Part shown: positions 8,683 through 17,735 of the stretch, piece after piece
Layout: each line of letters begins with the position of its first letter
How positions within the stretch are numbered: position 1 is the stretch's first letter
NCBI GenBank assembly: GCA_964581825.1
Contig: CAZORB010000003.1
Coordinates: forward strand, 7,326 to 71,325
Origin: SYIM01 sp964581825
GTDB taxonomy: Bacteria; Pseudomonadota; Gammaproteobacteria; Burkholderiales; Burkholderiaceae_E
DNA: 64,000 nt
Direction: 5' to 3'
The notes under the pieces: model-generated
The model's input: the letters and a program-made list of their open reading frames with translations, nothing else
Told to the model about the DNA's origin: nothing
Database searches by the model: none
Translations under genes and position numbers: made by a program

Positions 8683-9444
8683 TCAGTCGGCGCGTTCCGA
8701 CTGCAAGACCGCCTCATCCGCTGCGCTGAGTCGCCCCTCTCGGCGAGCTTCGGCCAGCAGATCGGGTCGGTAGCGCTGTGTCGCAAGCAAAGCCTGGTCG
8801 CGACGCCAGCGCGCAATGCGCTGATGATGCCCCGACAGCAGCACATCGGGTACCGCAAGCCCATCAAACATTTCGGGACGGGTGTAATGGGGGCAGTCGA
8901 GCAGTCCCGCTGCGAAAGACTCCTGCTCGGCAGAGTTCGCGTCATTCAACGCGCCCGGAAGCAGTCGAACGGCCGCATCGATCATTGTCATCGCCGGGAG
9001 CTCTCCGCCAGACACAACAAAATCGCCGATTGACCACTGCTCGTCGACATGCCGCTCGATGAGACGCTGATCGATTGCCTCATATCGACCGGCTAACAGC
9101 ACCACGCCGCTCGAGGCAGCGAGCCGGCGCGCCATCTGGTCATCGAATCGACGGCCCTGAGGCGACAATGCAATCACCGGCGCCGATGCACTTTCGCCCG
9201 ACTGAGCCCGTTCAGCGCGGGCGGCAGCGATTGCGTCGGCCAGAGGCTGCGCCATCATCACCATGCCCGGGCCACCGCCATAGGGACGATCGTCAACAGT
9301 CTTCCAGGCGTCGTGGGTGAAGTCGCGCGGATTCCAGCAGCGTAACTGCCACAAGCCACGATCAAGTGCCCGCGCGGTAATGCCGTGACGCGTAATCGCG
9401 TCGGTCATCGCCGGAAAGAGCGTAATCAGGTCAAACCGCAACAT
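8683..9444 (-). CDS. trmD: tRNA (guanine-N1-)-methyltransferase TrmD
   Basis: This 253-aa SPOUT-class enzyme methylates G37 of tRNAs reading CNN codons, preventing +1 frameshifting. Visible motifs include FDLITLFPAM at the N-terminus, DDRPYGGGPGMVM, the trefoil-knot segment LSPQGRRFDD, and GRYEAIDQR followed by the SIGDFVVSGGELP SAM-binding region. The start at 9444 is chosen over the upstream ATG at 9564 because it matches the conserved N-terminus and avoids overlap with rimM. It is the third gene of the rpsP operon. Confidence 0.96.
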   Translation of the reverse strand: MLRFDLITLFPAMTDAITRHGITARALDRGLWQLRCWNPRDFTHDAWKTVDDRPYGGGPGMVMMAQPLADAIAAARAERAQSGESASAPVIALSPQGRRFDDQMARRLAASSGVVLLAGRYEAIDQRLIERHVDEQWSIGDFVVSGGELPAMTMIDAAVRLLPGALNDANSAEQESFAAGLLDCPHYTRPEMFDGLAVPDVLLSGHHQRIARWRRDQALLATQRYRPDLLAEARREGRLSAADEAVLQSERAD

Positions 9445-9466
9445 GAGGGGGTTGGCTCGCTGCGCA

Positions 9467-10087
9467 CTACCAGTCGGGATGCCAGTCGACCCGAATTCGG
9501 CGCGAAGGCAGATCAACGTTGACGATGTATTGATCCACGAACGGCACCATCCGTTCGTGATCACCTTCGACGATGATCAAGATTGGATGCGCGCCGTGGT
9601 CATCCAGCGCACTGACGGTGCCCAGCAACACATCCCCCTGACCAAACACCTGACAGCCGATCAGGTCGATCCAGTAGTACTCGCCGGATGACGCCCTCGG
9701 AAAATCGGCGCGGCTCAGGTAAACCTGAAAACCTTTCAGCGCCTCCGCTGCGGTACGGTCTGGAACGGAGGCCGATTGCGCGACCAGGCCATCGCCGTGT
9801 ACGCGACAGCGGCTGATTCGGATTTGCCGGACCTGCTCTGGGGCTGACAGGCCTGGGCGAACCGACGACAGACGATCAGGCCCCGGCACCAGCCACCAAC
9901 GCTTGGTGGCCCGCAGCACAGAGTCGTGCGGATCGTTGAAGGGCTCTACCCGGAAAGCACCCGCAATACCCCACGCCTCACGGATTCTCCCTACCAGGAC
10001 GGAATCGGTGGGCAAACTGCCGGCGTCCGGGATAACCGCGTCAGCGGTCTCGGACAGAGACGGTTTAGGGGTTTGACGGGCAGTCAT
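9467..10087 (-). CDS. rimM: Ribosome maturation factor RimM
   Basis: The product assists 16S rRNA processing of the 30S head by binding S19. It has an N-terminal RimM barrel (VLVGRIREAWGIAGAFRVEPFND) and a C-terminal PRC-barrel (EYYWIDLIGCQVF through HERMVPFVDQYI). Both ATG 10087 and ATG 10096 are possible starts and give about 206 or 209 residues. An N-terminal tail of about 30 low-complexity residues precedes the conserved domain, longer than usual. It lies between rpsP and trmD in the classical operon. Confidence 0.93.
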   Translation of the reverse strand: MTARQTPKPSLSETADAVIPDAGSLPTDSVLVGRIREAWGIAGAFRVEPFNDPHDSVLRATKRWWLVPGPDRLSSVRPGLSAPEQVRQIRISRCRVHGDGLVAQSASVPDRTAAEALKGFQVYLSRADFPRASSGEYYWIDLIGCQVFGQGDVLLGTVSALDDHGAHPILIIVEGDHERMVPFVDQYIVNVDLPSRRIRVDWHPDW

Positions 10088-10188
10088 CTGAGGCACTGCA
10101 GAGCGACCGGGGCGGCCCGCCTGATGTTGCCCCGACGCGATCGGCCGGGAGCAAACTGGCTGCCCGCGGCGCGATCAGTCAACGCAAC

Positions 10189-10449
10189 TCACGCAGCGGC
10201 CGGCGCGCTGGCTGCCTGCTGTTTGATCAGACGCTGAACAGCCGGGGACAACTGAGCGCCATGACTGACCCAGTGCTCGATGCGGGCCATGTCGATGCGA
10301 ATCGGCAGTTCTTTACCAGCCGCGATCGGGTTGTAGAAACCCACGCGTTCAATGAAACGGCCATCGCGCCGGTTCTGGCGATCGGTTGCCACAATGTTGT
10401 AGAACGGACGCTTTTTAGCGCCGCCACGGGAAAGACGGATCACAACCAT
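10189..10449 (-). CDS. rpsP: 30S ribosomal protein S16
   Basis: This 86-aa small-subunit protein, needed for 30S assembly, is identified by MVVIRLSRGGAKKRPFYNIV and FIERVGFYNPIA. The frame is open upstream to 10740 but the conserved N-terminus fixes the start at 10449. It is the promoter-proximal gene of rpsP-rimM-trmD-rplS, and a good sigma-70-like promoter lies 47-75 bases upstream. Confidence 0.97.
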   Translation of the reverse strand: MVVIRLSRGGAKKRPFYNIVATDRQNRRDGRFIERVGFYNPIAAGKELPIRIDMARIEHWVSHGAQLSPAVQRLIKQQAASAPAAA

Positions 10450-10495
10450 CGGACCGATCCTTAAAAAAGCTTTGTCTGTTGGGGAAAAACCAAGC

Positions 10496-10524
10496 ATTTT
10501 AGCGCGCTGGAAAAGCGGCCGCAA
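10496..10524 (-). promoter_or_regulatory. Sigma-70-type promoter of the rpsP operon
   Basis: Read on the minus strand this is TTGCGG, exactly 17 bases, then TAAAAT. The -10 element ends 47 bases before the rpsP start codon. Spacing is ideal and both hexamers are close to consensus, so it is a good candidate for the main promoter of the ribosomal operon. Confidence 0.65.
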
Positions 10525-10593
10525 ATGCAGCCCTCTATACCGCGCAATCGGAGCAGGTCTGCTACAGTCCCGCGCGCCAAATTGGAGAGCTTC

Positions 10594-11124
10594 ATGCCCC
10601 GAGTCCCTTATCTCCCGGCCGATCTGCGCGAGCCGGCCGAAATCGTCGATGCCGTGCGCGCACGGCGTGGCGGACGCCTGCTGAATCTCGACCGCATGCT
10701 GTTGCACAGCCCCGAACTGGCCCGCGGCTGGAATGCGCACCTGGGCGCGGTTCGCACGAAGTTATCGGTATCGCCGCGGCTGCGCGAAATCGCAATCTGC
10801 GTCGTGGCGGTGCTCAATGATGCCGAATACGAGTTCTTGCATCACGCCCCGGAACTGCTTGCAGCGGGTGGCAACCAGGCCCAGGTCGACGCGCTTCGCG
10901 AACCGCACGCTGCGCTCACGAACACTGCCCTGTTCAACGATGCGGAACGCGCAACAATTGAGCTGACCATTGAGATGACGCGAAACATCCGGGTGCGCGA
11001 GGGGCTGACCGAACAGTTGAACGCGCAGTTGGGCACCCAGCATACGGTTGAACTGGTGGCCACGATTGCCGCGTACAACATGGTCTCGCGGCTTCTGGTG
11101 GCGCTGGGGGTGGAACCCGAGTAG
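10594..11124 (+). CDS. Carboxymuconolactone decarboxylase (CMD) family protein
   Basis: This 176-aa all-alpha protein belongs to the CMD/AhpD-like family. The core is SPRLREIAICVVAVLNDAEYEFLHHAPELLAAGG. Many CMD proteins with peroxidase activity have a CxxC, but none is seen here, so the AhpD-type redox function is unlikely. True carboxymuconolactone decarboxylases act in the protocatechuate pathway, but no other genes of that pathway are adjacent. GGAGAG sits properly before ATG 10594. The gene is divergent from rpsP. Confidence 0.75.
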   Translation: MPRVPYLPADLREPAEIVDAVRARRGGRLLNLDRMLLHSPELARGWNAHLGAVRTKLSVSPRLREIAICVVAVLNDAEYEFLHHAPELLAAGGNQAQVDALREPHAALTNTALFNDAERATIELTIEMTRNIRVREGLTEQLNAQLGTQHTVELVATIAAYNMVSRLLVALGVEPE

Positions 11125-11162
11125 GGAGGTTTGCGCCGGCATCCCTGCCGGCGCCACCCGCG

Positions 11163-12968
11163 TCAGAACTGCGCGTCGTCCAGCGCCAGCGCGCCTTCTG
11201 CGCCGCTCACAATGGCGTGCCGCAGAGCAGAGGCTTGCGACAGAATGTGATCGGCAAAAAACCGTGCGGTACTGATCTTGGCCTGCAGGAACGCGGCATC
11301 ACCGTTCGAGCCTGCATCGAGCTGTGCGCGAGCCGCAAGCGCCGCGCGCGCCAGCTGCCAGCCGCCCAGCACAATGCCCGCCAATTTCAGATAGGGCACC
11401 GACCCGGCAAACACAGCGCGAACATCGCTTTTTGCCGAGGCAACAATGAAATCAACGACCTGCTGGAGCGCCAGCGAGCCAGCGGCCAGCTCGTTGCGAA
11501 TCGCGCCCAGATCGCCCTCTTTGCCCTCAAGCGACTGAATCGTTTCGCCCATGGCTGCGATCAGCGAGCGCACCAAGGCGCCACCGTCACGCGAGGTTTT
11601 ACGACCGATCAAATCATTGGCCTGAATCGCCGTGGTGCCTTCGTAGATCGTGAGAATCCGGGCATCGCGATAAAACTGTGCCGCACCGGTTTCCTCGATG
11701 AAGCCCATGCCGCCGTGAACCTGAACGCCCAGCGAGGTGACCTCGAGCGACATTTCAGTGGACCAGCCCTTGACGATAGGCACCAGAAACTCGTACACGG
11801 CCATGTTGCGTTTGCGGGTGTCTGCATCGGCTGCATGGTGACCGGCATCACAGGCGGCCGCTGCCGCATAGGCGAGTGATCGGGCACCCTCGGTAAGGGC
11901 GCGCATCGTCATCAGCATCCGACGGACATCGGGATGCCGGATGATCGCCACCGCTGCGGCGGACCCTGCGACATCGCGGCTCTGCACCCGATCCCGGGCA
12001 TAGGCAACCGCCTTCTGATAAGCCCGATCGGCAATGGCCACGCCCTGCATGCCGACAGCGAACCGCGCCGCGTTCATCATGACGAACATGTATTCGAGGC
12101 CGCGGTTTTCTTCGCCCACCAGATAACCGATCGCACCATCGCCGACATCGCCCTTGCCATCACCGTAAATGAGGACAGCCGTGGGGCTCGCCTTGATGCC
12201 AAGCTTGTGTTCGATCGATGTGCACCAGACATCGTTGCGGGCACCGAGTGATCCGTCGGGATTGACCAGAAACTTGGGCACGATGAACAGCGAAATACCC
12301 TTCACGCCCTCGGGTGCATCGGGCGTGCGCGCGAGCACCAGATGGACGATGTTCTCGGCCATGTCGTGTTCGCCATAAGTGATGTAGATCTTCTGCCCAA
12401 AAATGCGGTAGGTGCCGTCGGGTTGGCCGACTGCGCGGGTGCGGACCAGCGAAAGATCTGAACCGGCCTGCGGCTCGGTCAGGTTCATTGTGCCTGTCCA
12501 ACGCCCCTCGATCATCGGCGGAATGAACGTGGTTTGCTGCGTACTGCTGCCGGCTGTCAGCAACGCTTCAATCGCGCCATCGGTGAGCAGCGGACACAAT
12601 GCAAAGGACAGGCTGGCCGCGTTCAGCATCTCGACACAGGGTGTGCCGATGACTTTAGGAAGCCCCTGTCCACCAAATTCGACCGGATGCTGAATGCCCT
12701 GCCAGCCGGCCTGCGCGTAAGCCCTGAAGGCCTCGACGAAGCCCGGGCTGGTGGTTACCTTGCCGTGACTCAGGCTGGAAGGTTGCTGATCGGAGGACCA
12801 GTTGAGCGGCGCGATGACGCCCTCATTGAACTTCGCGCATTCCTCGAGCACGGCCGTTGCGGTGTCGATGCCAGCGTCTTGAAGTCCGGGCAACTGCGCC
12901 ACCGCGCTGATGCCGGCAACATGCTCCAGCGTAAACAGCATGTCTTTCAACGGAACCGAGTAAGTCAT
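11163..12968 (-). CDS. Acyl-CoA dehydrogenase, C-terminal-extended (DmdC-like) type
   Basis: This 601-aa FAD-dependent acyl-CoA dehydrogenase has the extra N- and C-terminal domains typical of the DmdC/long subgroup. The N-terminal part precedes the flavin-binding middle domain (MNLTEPQAGSDLSLVRTRA), then IYITYGEHDMAENIVHLVL and the helical C-terminal domain (MGFIEETGAAQFYRDARIL, YEGTTAIQANDLIGRK). It introduces a trans double bond into an acyl-CoA and passes electrons to ETF. The etfA and etfB genes are immediately upstream on the same strand, so the three form a beta-oxidation electron-transfer unit. The chain-length preference is unknown. Confidence 0.92.
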   Translation of the reverse strand: MTYSVPLKDMLFTLEHVAGISAVAQLPGLQDAGIDTATAVLEECAKFNEGVIAPLNWSSDQQPSSLSHGKVTTSPGFVEAFRAYAQAGWQGIQHPVEFGGQGLPKVIGTPCVEMLNAASLSFALCPLLTDGAIEALLTAGSSTQQTTFIPPMIEGRWTGTMNLTEPQAGSDLSLVRTRAVGQPDGTYRIFGQKIYITYGEHDMAENIVHLVLARTPDAPEGVKGISLFIVPKFLVNPDGSLGARNDVWCTSIEHKLGIKASPTAVLIYGDGKGDVGDGAIGYLVGEENRGLEYMFVMMNAARFAVGMQGVAIADRAYQKAVAYARDRVQSRDVAGSAAAVAIIRHPDVRRMLMTMRALTEGARSLAYAAAAACDAGHHAADADTRKRNMAVYEFLVPIVKGWSTEMSLEVTSLGVQVHGGMGFIEETGAAQFYRDARILTIYEGTTAIQANDLIGRKTSRDGGALVRSLIAAMGETIQSLEGKEGDLGAIRNELAAGSLALQQVVDFIVASAKSDVRAVFAGSVPYLKLAGIVLGGWQLARAALAARAQLDAGSNGDAAFLQAKISTARFFADHILSQASALRHAIVSGAEGALALDDAQF

Positions 12969-13019
12969 GTCGGATCTCCGAGTGCAGCAAAGTGTGAAGC
13001 CGGGTAACGGCGGTTACGA

Positions 13020-13949
13020 TCAGCCGAGTTCCTGAACGATGTCGGGAACCGCCTGGAAGAGGTCCCCCACCAGCCCGTAGTCGGCCACCCCAAAAATGGG
13101 CGCTTCCTCGTCTTTGTTCACCGCGACGATGACCTTGCTGTCCTTCATGCCCGCGAGATGCTGAATCGCACCCGAGATGCCAATGGCCACATACAGCTGC
13201 GGCGCGACGATCTTGCCGGTTTGCCCCACCTGCCAATCGTTGGGGGCGTAGCCGGCATCCACCGCAGCGCGCGAGGCACCCAGTGCCGCGCCAAGCTTGT
13301 CGGCCAACGGATCGAGAATCTTGAAGTTATCGGCAGACCCCATGCCGCGACCACCCGAGACCACGATCTTGGCGCCGGCAAGTTCGGGCCGGTCTGATTT
13401 GGCGACCTCGCGGCCCACGAAGCTGGATCGCCCGGAGTCTGCCACCGGGGTAAGCGTTTCAACCGCGCCAGAGCCACCCTGCGGCGCGGCGTCAAAGCCG
13501 GTCGTGCGCACCGTGATGACTTTGACCGCATCCGAGGACTGGACAGTGGCAATGGCATTGCCCGCGTAAATCGGCCGGGTGAACGTGTCGGGTGACACCA
13601 CACTGATGATGTCCGACACCTGCGCAACGTCGAGCCGCGCTGCCACGCGGGGCAGCACGTTCTTGCCGTGCGCGGTGGCAGGCGCGAGGATGTGCGAGAA
13701 GCCTGCGGCCACAGCCAGCGCCTGTTCGGCAATGTTTTCTGCAAGTTGATCGGCCAGGTGCGCGCTGTCGGCCACCAGGACGCGCGTCACACCCTGGATC
13801 GCGGCGGCGGCTTGCGCGGCGCCCGAGCAGCCAGAGCCCGCCACCAGAACCGTGACCTCACCACCGCACTGTGCGGCAGCTGTGATGGTGTTGAGGGTGC
13901 TGGCTTTCAGCGAGACGTTATCGTGTTCAGCAATGACCAGTGCTGCCAT
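13020..13949 (-). CDS. etfA: Electron transfer flavoprotein alpha subunit
   Basis: The 309-aa protein binds FAD and passes electrons from acyl-CoA dehydrogenases to ETF:ubiquinone oxidoreductase. It has the N-terminal ETF fold (ALVIAEHDN) and the C-terminal FAD-binding domain, with VVSGGRGMGSADNF and the DAGYAPNDWQVGQTGKIVAP stretch followed by LYVAIGISGAIQHLAGM. Length and order are normal. It lies 55 bases downstream of etfB and 51 bases upstream of the acyl-CoA dehydrogenase. Confidence 0.96.
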   Translation of the reverse strand: MAALVIAEHDNVSLKASTLNTITAAAQCGGEVTVLVAGSGCSGAAQAAAAIQGVTRVLVADSAHLADQLAENIAEQALAVAAGFSHILAPATAHGKNVLPRVAARLDVAQVSDIISVVSPDTFTRPIYAGNAIATVQSSDAVKVITVRTTGFDAAPQGGSGAVETLTPVADSGRSSFVGREVAKSDRPELAGAKIVVSGGRGMGSADNFKILDPLADKLGAALGASRAAVDAGYAPNDWQVGQTGKIVAPQLYVAIGISGAIQHLAGMKDSKVIVAVNKDEEAPIFGVADYGLVGDLFQAVPDIVQELG

Positions 13950-14004
13950 GATGCTTTCCTTCGATGATGCAATGTTGGATTCGGTGCTGGGGGGAGGCGG
14001 GTGC

Positions 14005-14746
14005 TCAGATCACCTTCGCTTCATTCCTGAGCTTGTCGACCAGCGCCTTGACGTCGGCAACCTTGATGCCAGCCTTGCGACCCGGCGGTTCACTGACTTT
14101 CAGCGTGCGCAGACGCGGCGCGGGATCCACGCCCAGATCGGCAGGCTTCAAGATATCGAGCTGCTTTTTCTTCGCCTTCATGATGTTGGGCAGCGTGACA
14201 TAGCGCGGCTCATTCAAGCGCAGATCGGTGGTCACCACTGCCGGCAGCGTGATCGACAGCGTTTCAAGTCCTCCGTCAACTTCACGAGTGACCTTCGCGC
14301 GGCCGTCGGCAATTTCCACTTTCGAGGCAAAAGTGGCCTGCGCCATGTTGCCCAGCGCGGCAAGCATCTGACCCGTTTGATTGGCGTCATCATCGATCGC
14401 CTGCTTGCCCAGAATGACCAGCTGTGGCTGTTCACGGTCGCAGACCGCTTTCAGCAGCTTCGCCACGGCCAGGNNNNNNNNNNGTTTCGATGAGGATGGC
14501 GCGATCGGCGCCAATAGCCATGGCCGTACGCAAGGTTTCCTGACACGCCTGCAGGCCGCAGGACACCGCGATGACCTCGGACGCCACGCCCTTTTCCTTG
14601 AGCCTGACCGCCTCTTCCACCCCGATTTCATCGAACGGGTTCATCGACATTTTGACGTTGGCGATGTCAACACCGGTCTGGTCGCTTTTGACCCGCACCT
14701 TGACGTTGTAGTCGACAACCCGCTTGACGGCTACCAGAACTTTCAT
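14005..14746 (-). CDS. etfB: Electron transfer flavoprotein beta subunit (interrupted by an assembly gap)
   Basis: The N-terminal 87 residues (MKVLVAVKRVVDYNVKVRV to ADRAILIE) and the C-terminal part (LAVAKLLKAVCDREQPQLV to the end) are both clear ETF-beta, which binds AMP and partners EtfA. They sit in different frames only because 10 N lie between them at 14474-14483. From the phase of the flanking codons the true gap must be a multiple of three, so ten bases is a placeholder. Family members have about five further residues here, so about 18 bases are probably missing. I regard the gene as intact. A TATAAT lies upstream on the minus strand. Confidence 0.92.
14474..14483. other. Assembly gap of 10 N inside etfB
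   Basis: Ten undetermined bases. The codon phase on either side requires a real length divisible by three, so the apparent frameshift in etfB is an assembly artefact. Confidence 0.95.
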
Positions 14747-14811
14747 GAGAACTCCGACTCGACGCGCCGCAGCTCGGGACGCGTTTGTTGTGTGAAGAAC
14801 AGGCGGGTCGA

Positions 14812-14817
14812 ATTATA
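14812..14817 (-). promoter_or_regulatory. -10 element upstream of etfB
   Basis: A perfect TATAAT on the minus strand lies 65-70 bases before the etfB start codon in the etfB/dienelactone-hydrolase divergent region. No good -35 hexamer is visible at 16-18 bases, so this is only a candidate promoter. Confidence 0.35.
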
Positions 14818-14884
14818 CGGTCCACGCTGGACAAGGCTGGAGCGTCCCCCCACAATTCGCGCTCGTTTCGAGGAGATTCTTCAG

Positions 14885-15553
14885 ATGGGTACCCTGCTTA
14901 CTCTCAAGGCGTCAGACGGCGTCTCTATCGGCGCCTACCGCGCCGACCCGGCCGGCAAAGCCCGCGGCGCACTGATCGTCTGCCAGGAAATTTTCGGTGT
15001 GAACCCCCATATTCGCTCGGTCTGCGACCGCTACGCCGAGGCCGGTTACGTGGCGCTGGCGCCCGCATTCTTCGACCGTGTTGAGCCCAACACGCAATTG
15101 GGCTACACCCCGGATGACATTGCTCGCGGCCGTTCGATCATGCAGAAGTTGCAGCTCGATAACGCGATCCTCGACGTCAAAGCAGCCGTTGCGCTGCTGT
15201 CGTCGGTAGGCAAAATTGGCATCGTTGGTTACTGCTGGGGCGGCACGGTGGCCTGGGCTGCGGCCACCCGCGTTGATGGGCTGGCCTGCTCTGCCCCCTA
15301 CTACGGTGGTGGCATTGCGGGGCTCGCCGCTGAAAAGCCGCGCTGCCCGGTCGAGATGCACTTTGGCGAAACCGACCACGCGATCCCGATGACCGACGTC
15401 GACAAGGTTCGCGCCGCTCAGCCAGGCATCACGGTTTACGTGTATCCCGCGGGTCATGGCTTCAACTGCGATGAGCGTGGCTCATACGACGCCGCCAGCG
15501 CGAAACTTGCCACCGAGCGCACGCTCGCCCAGCTGGCGCGCCACGTCGGCTAA
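14885..15553 (+). CDS. Dienelactone hydrolase family protein
   Basis: This 222-aa alpha/beta hydrolase has the dienelactone hydrolase triad: Cys117 in GYCWGG, Asp164 in GETDHAIP and His191 in AGHGFNC. It also has the conserved Glu35 in CQEIFG. Classical members open dienelactones in chlorocatechol degradation, but many chromosomal paralogues have unknown ester substrates and no chlorocatechol genes are present. GAGGAG precedes the ATG. An open frame extends far upstream across the gap but is antisense to etfB. It is divergent from etfB and followed by a strong bidirectional-type hairpin. Confidence 0.88.
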   Translation: MGTLLTLKASDGVSIGAYRADPAGKARGALIVCQEIFGVNPHIRSVCDRYAEAGYVALAPAFFDRVEPNTQLGYTPDDIARGRSIMQKLQLDNAILDVKAAVALLSSVGKIGIVGYCWGGTVAWAAATRVDGLACSAPYYGGGIAGLAAEKPRCPVEMHFGETDHAIPMTDVDKVRAAQPGITVYVYPAGHGFNCDERGSYDAASAKLATERTLAQLARHVG

Positions 15554-15562
15554 GCTGGCCAC

Positions 15563-15596
15563 CAGACCGGAGCGGCGTTTCGCGTGCTCCGGTCTG
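15563..15596. terminator. Hairpin between convergent dienelactone hydrolase and enoyl-CoA hydratase genes
   Basis: CAGACCGGAGC and GCTCCGGTCTG make a perfect 11-bp stem with a 12-base loop. It lies 10 bases after the upstream stop and 56 bases from the stop of the convergent gene. There is no long T-run on either side, but position and strength suggest a shared terminator. Confidence 0.55.
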
Positions 15597-15651
15597 TCAT
15601 AGCGCGATCCGGGTCGGTCTGACCGACCACCCCCCCTGATCCGCGCCCCGC

Positions 15652-16482
15652 TCAGCGACCCGCTGAATCGGTCGACGCCTTCCCCGACCAGCTCGGGGTG
15701 CGCTTCTCGATAAAGGCCTGAACGCCCTCCATCGCAGCAGGGTCCATCATGTTGCAAGCCATCGCCTGGCCGGCAAGCTGATAGGCCGCATCGGTACCCA
15801 TTTCCAGCTGTCGATAGAACAGAGACTTGCCCGTGGCAATTGCCACAGCGGGCTTTGCGATGATCTGCGCAGCCAGAGCCGCGATTTCTGCGTCGAGCCG
15901 GTCGGCCGTTACCACGCGGTTCACCAGGCCGCGCTCACAGGCTTCGGCCGCGGTAATGAAATCGCCGGTGACCAGCATTTCGAAGGCCTGCTTGCGAGCC
16001 ACATTGCGCGACAGCGCAACCGACGGTGTCGAGCAGAACAATCCAAGGTTGACGCCCGACACTGCGAATCGGGACTCCTCACTGGCCACTGCCAGGTCGC
16101 AGGTGCCCACCAGCTGACAGCCCGCGGCCGTCGCGATGCCGTGCACACGTGCGATGACCGGCTGAGGCATCGCCTGAATTGTTCGCATCATTTTGGTGCA
16201 TTGAGCAAACAACCGCTGGTAAAACTCGAGCTCGGGCGAGGCGCGCATTTCACGCAGATCGTGGCCGGCACAGAATGCCCTTCCCGCGCCTCCCAACACC
16301 ACCACCCGTACGTCAGGATCGGTGGCCAGCGAGTCGAAGGTTCGCTGCAGCGCATCGAGCATCCCAGAGGACAGCGCGTTGAACTGGCTACCCCGGTTCA
16401 TTGTGACCGTTGCGACACCGCCCTGCTGATGAAGCTCGAGGTAAGGCGAGTCCTGTGCGCTGGTACTGACCGCTGCCGACAT
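15652..16482 (-). CDS. Enoyl-CoA hydratase/isomerase family protein
   Basis: This 276-aa crotonase-fold protein has MNRGSQFNALSSGMLDALQ, the oxyanion-hole segment GAGRAFCAGHDLREMR, and RVHGIATAAGCQLVGTCDLAVA. The Glu/His pair of classical hydratases is not obvious, so it may be a non-canonical family member. The final 40 residues include a MDPAAMEGVQAFIEKRTPSW tail typical of the family. It probably acts in beta-oxidation with the nearby acyl-CoA dehydrogenase and ETF. ATG 16482 is preferred over 16494 because GGAGG lies 7 bases upstream of it. Confidence 0.88.
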   Translation of the reverse strand: MSAAVSTSAQDSPYLELHQQGGVATVTMNRGSQFNALSSGMLDALQRTFDSLATDPDVRVVVLGGAGRAFCAGHDLREMRASPELEFYQRLFAQCTKMMRTIQAMPQPVIARVHGIATAAGCQLVGTCDLAVASEESRFAVSGVNLGLFCSTPSVALSRNVARKQAFEMLVTGDFITAAEACERGLVNRVVTADRLDAEIAALAAQIIAKPAVAIATGKSLFYRQLEMGTDAAYQLAGQAMACNMMDPAAMEGVQAFIEKRTPSWSGKASTDSAGR

Positions 16483-16610
16483 AACAACCTCCATGACTGG
16501 GGGTAAGGCGTGGATGACAGGATGATAATCCGTTGAGAGCGAAAGCTTATGGCGCCCGGTGGCACGCGGCCGTTTCGGATGAAGGCGCAGGCCGTGCGAG
16601 AATCTCGTTC

Positions 16611-17675
16611 ATGCTTTCGAATGAACATCTTCCGCGGGTACTTTCGCTGGCGCTGCTCGCCGCTGCTTTGAGCTGCTTAGGCCCTGCTGGCCAGGTTCAG
16701 GCCCAGGACAACGCCCGGCGTGATTCGGAACCTCGCGCAACCGAGGTTGACTACGCCACGCGCCCAGACGTTCGCGCTTTCGTACGCGACCTGGTAGCAC
16801 GGCACGGCTTCGAGCAGGAGGAACTGCTCAAGCTGTTTAGCCAGGTGCGCCATCAGGCTCGCGTCGTCAGCCTGATGACCCCCCCGCCGCCGGGCACCAA
16901 GCGGTCATGGACCAACTATCGCAACCGTGTACTCGATCCGGTACGCGTCGAGGTGGGTCTCGCCTTCTGGCGCGATAACCTTGAGCCGCTGCGACGCGCC
17001 TCTGAGCGCTTCGGTGTGCCGCCAGAAATCATTGTTTCGATCATCGGTATCGAAACCATGTACGGGCGATACACGGGCAATTTCCGGGTGCTCGATACGC
17101 TGACCACTCTGGCGTTCGACTATCCGAGACGCGCTGAGTTTTTCCGTAGCGAACTCGAACAATTTCTGCTGCTGGTTCGAGACCAGCGGCTTGACCCGTT
17201 GGGGCCGCGGGGCTCCTACGCGGGCGCAATGGGCGTACCGCAATTCATGCCGGGCAGCATTCGCCGCCACGCGGTTGACTTCGACGGCGACGGACGCATC
17301 GACCTGATGCGCAATAACGGCGACGCAATCGGCTCGGTGGCCAGTTTTCTCGCTAACCACGGTTGGCGAACGGGCGAACCGACCCACTTCCAGGCGCGTC
17401 TGGCCGATGAGTCCAAGATTTCGCCACTGATCGAAGCCGGCATCGAGCCGAAATTTACGATTGCGCAATTGGCCAGCTATGGCGTGAGCAGCACGCAGAA
17501 AGTGCCCCCGGCGATGCCGCTCGCGCTGATCGATCTGCCCAACGGCGACGAACCCACTGTGTACACGCTGGGCGCGCCGAATTTTTATGTCATCACCCGC
17601 TATAACCGCTCAAGCTTCTATGCCATGGCGGTGATCGATCTGGCCAACGAGCTTCGCAACAACGCTCGCAACTAG
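16611..17675 (+). CDS. mltB: Lytic murein transglycosylase B-like
   Basis: This 354-aa periplasmic peptidoglycan lyase cleaves the MurNAc-GlcNAc bond to a 1,6-anhydro product. An N-terminal signal sequence covers about residues 1-32. It contains a Cys at 22 (ALSC), but the lipobox is poor, so lipidation is uncertain. The catalytic Glu is about residue 148 in IIGIETMYGRYTG, and GSYAGAMGVPQFMPGSIRRHAVDFDGDGRIDL is typical of the MltB/SLT_2 family. Upstream in-frame ATGs would put charged sequence before the signal peptide, so 16611 is used. It is divergent from the enoyl-CoA hydratase. Confidence 0.92.
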   Translation: MLSNEHLPRVLSLALLAAALSCLGPAGQVQAQDNARRDSEPRATEVDYATRPDVRAFVRDLVARHGFEQEELLKLFSQVRHQARVVSLMTPPPPGTKRSWTNYRNRVLDPVRVEVGLAFWRDNLEPLRRASERFGVPPEIIVSIIGIETMYGRYTGNFRVLDTLTTLAFDYPRRAEFFRSELEQFLLLVRDQRLDPLGPRGSYAGAMGVPQFMPGSIRRHAVDFDGDGRIDLMRNNGDAIGSVASFLANHGWRTGEPTHFQARLADESKISPLIEAGIEPKFTIAQLASYGVSSTQKVPPAMPLALIDLPNGDEPTVYTLGAPNFYVITRYNRSSFYAMAVIDLANELRNNARN

Positions 17676-17735
17676 GTGCATATCAGTGGCACCAGGCCGC
17701 CAGCTTAGCGGCTGAGTCAACCCAGCGCTTCGCGC

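Noticed and set aside
14381..14884. Plus-strand frame running from before the N gap into the dienelactone hydrolase
   Set aside because: It crosses an assembly gap and is antisense to etfB. The hydrolase start at 14885 has a ribosome-binding site and matches the family N-terminus.
15482..15757. Minus-strand 91-aa frame overlapping the dienelactone hydrolase end and the enoyl-CoA hydratase end
   Set aside because: It covers a shared terminator hairpin and no domain is recognisable.
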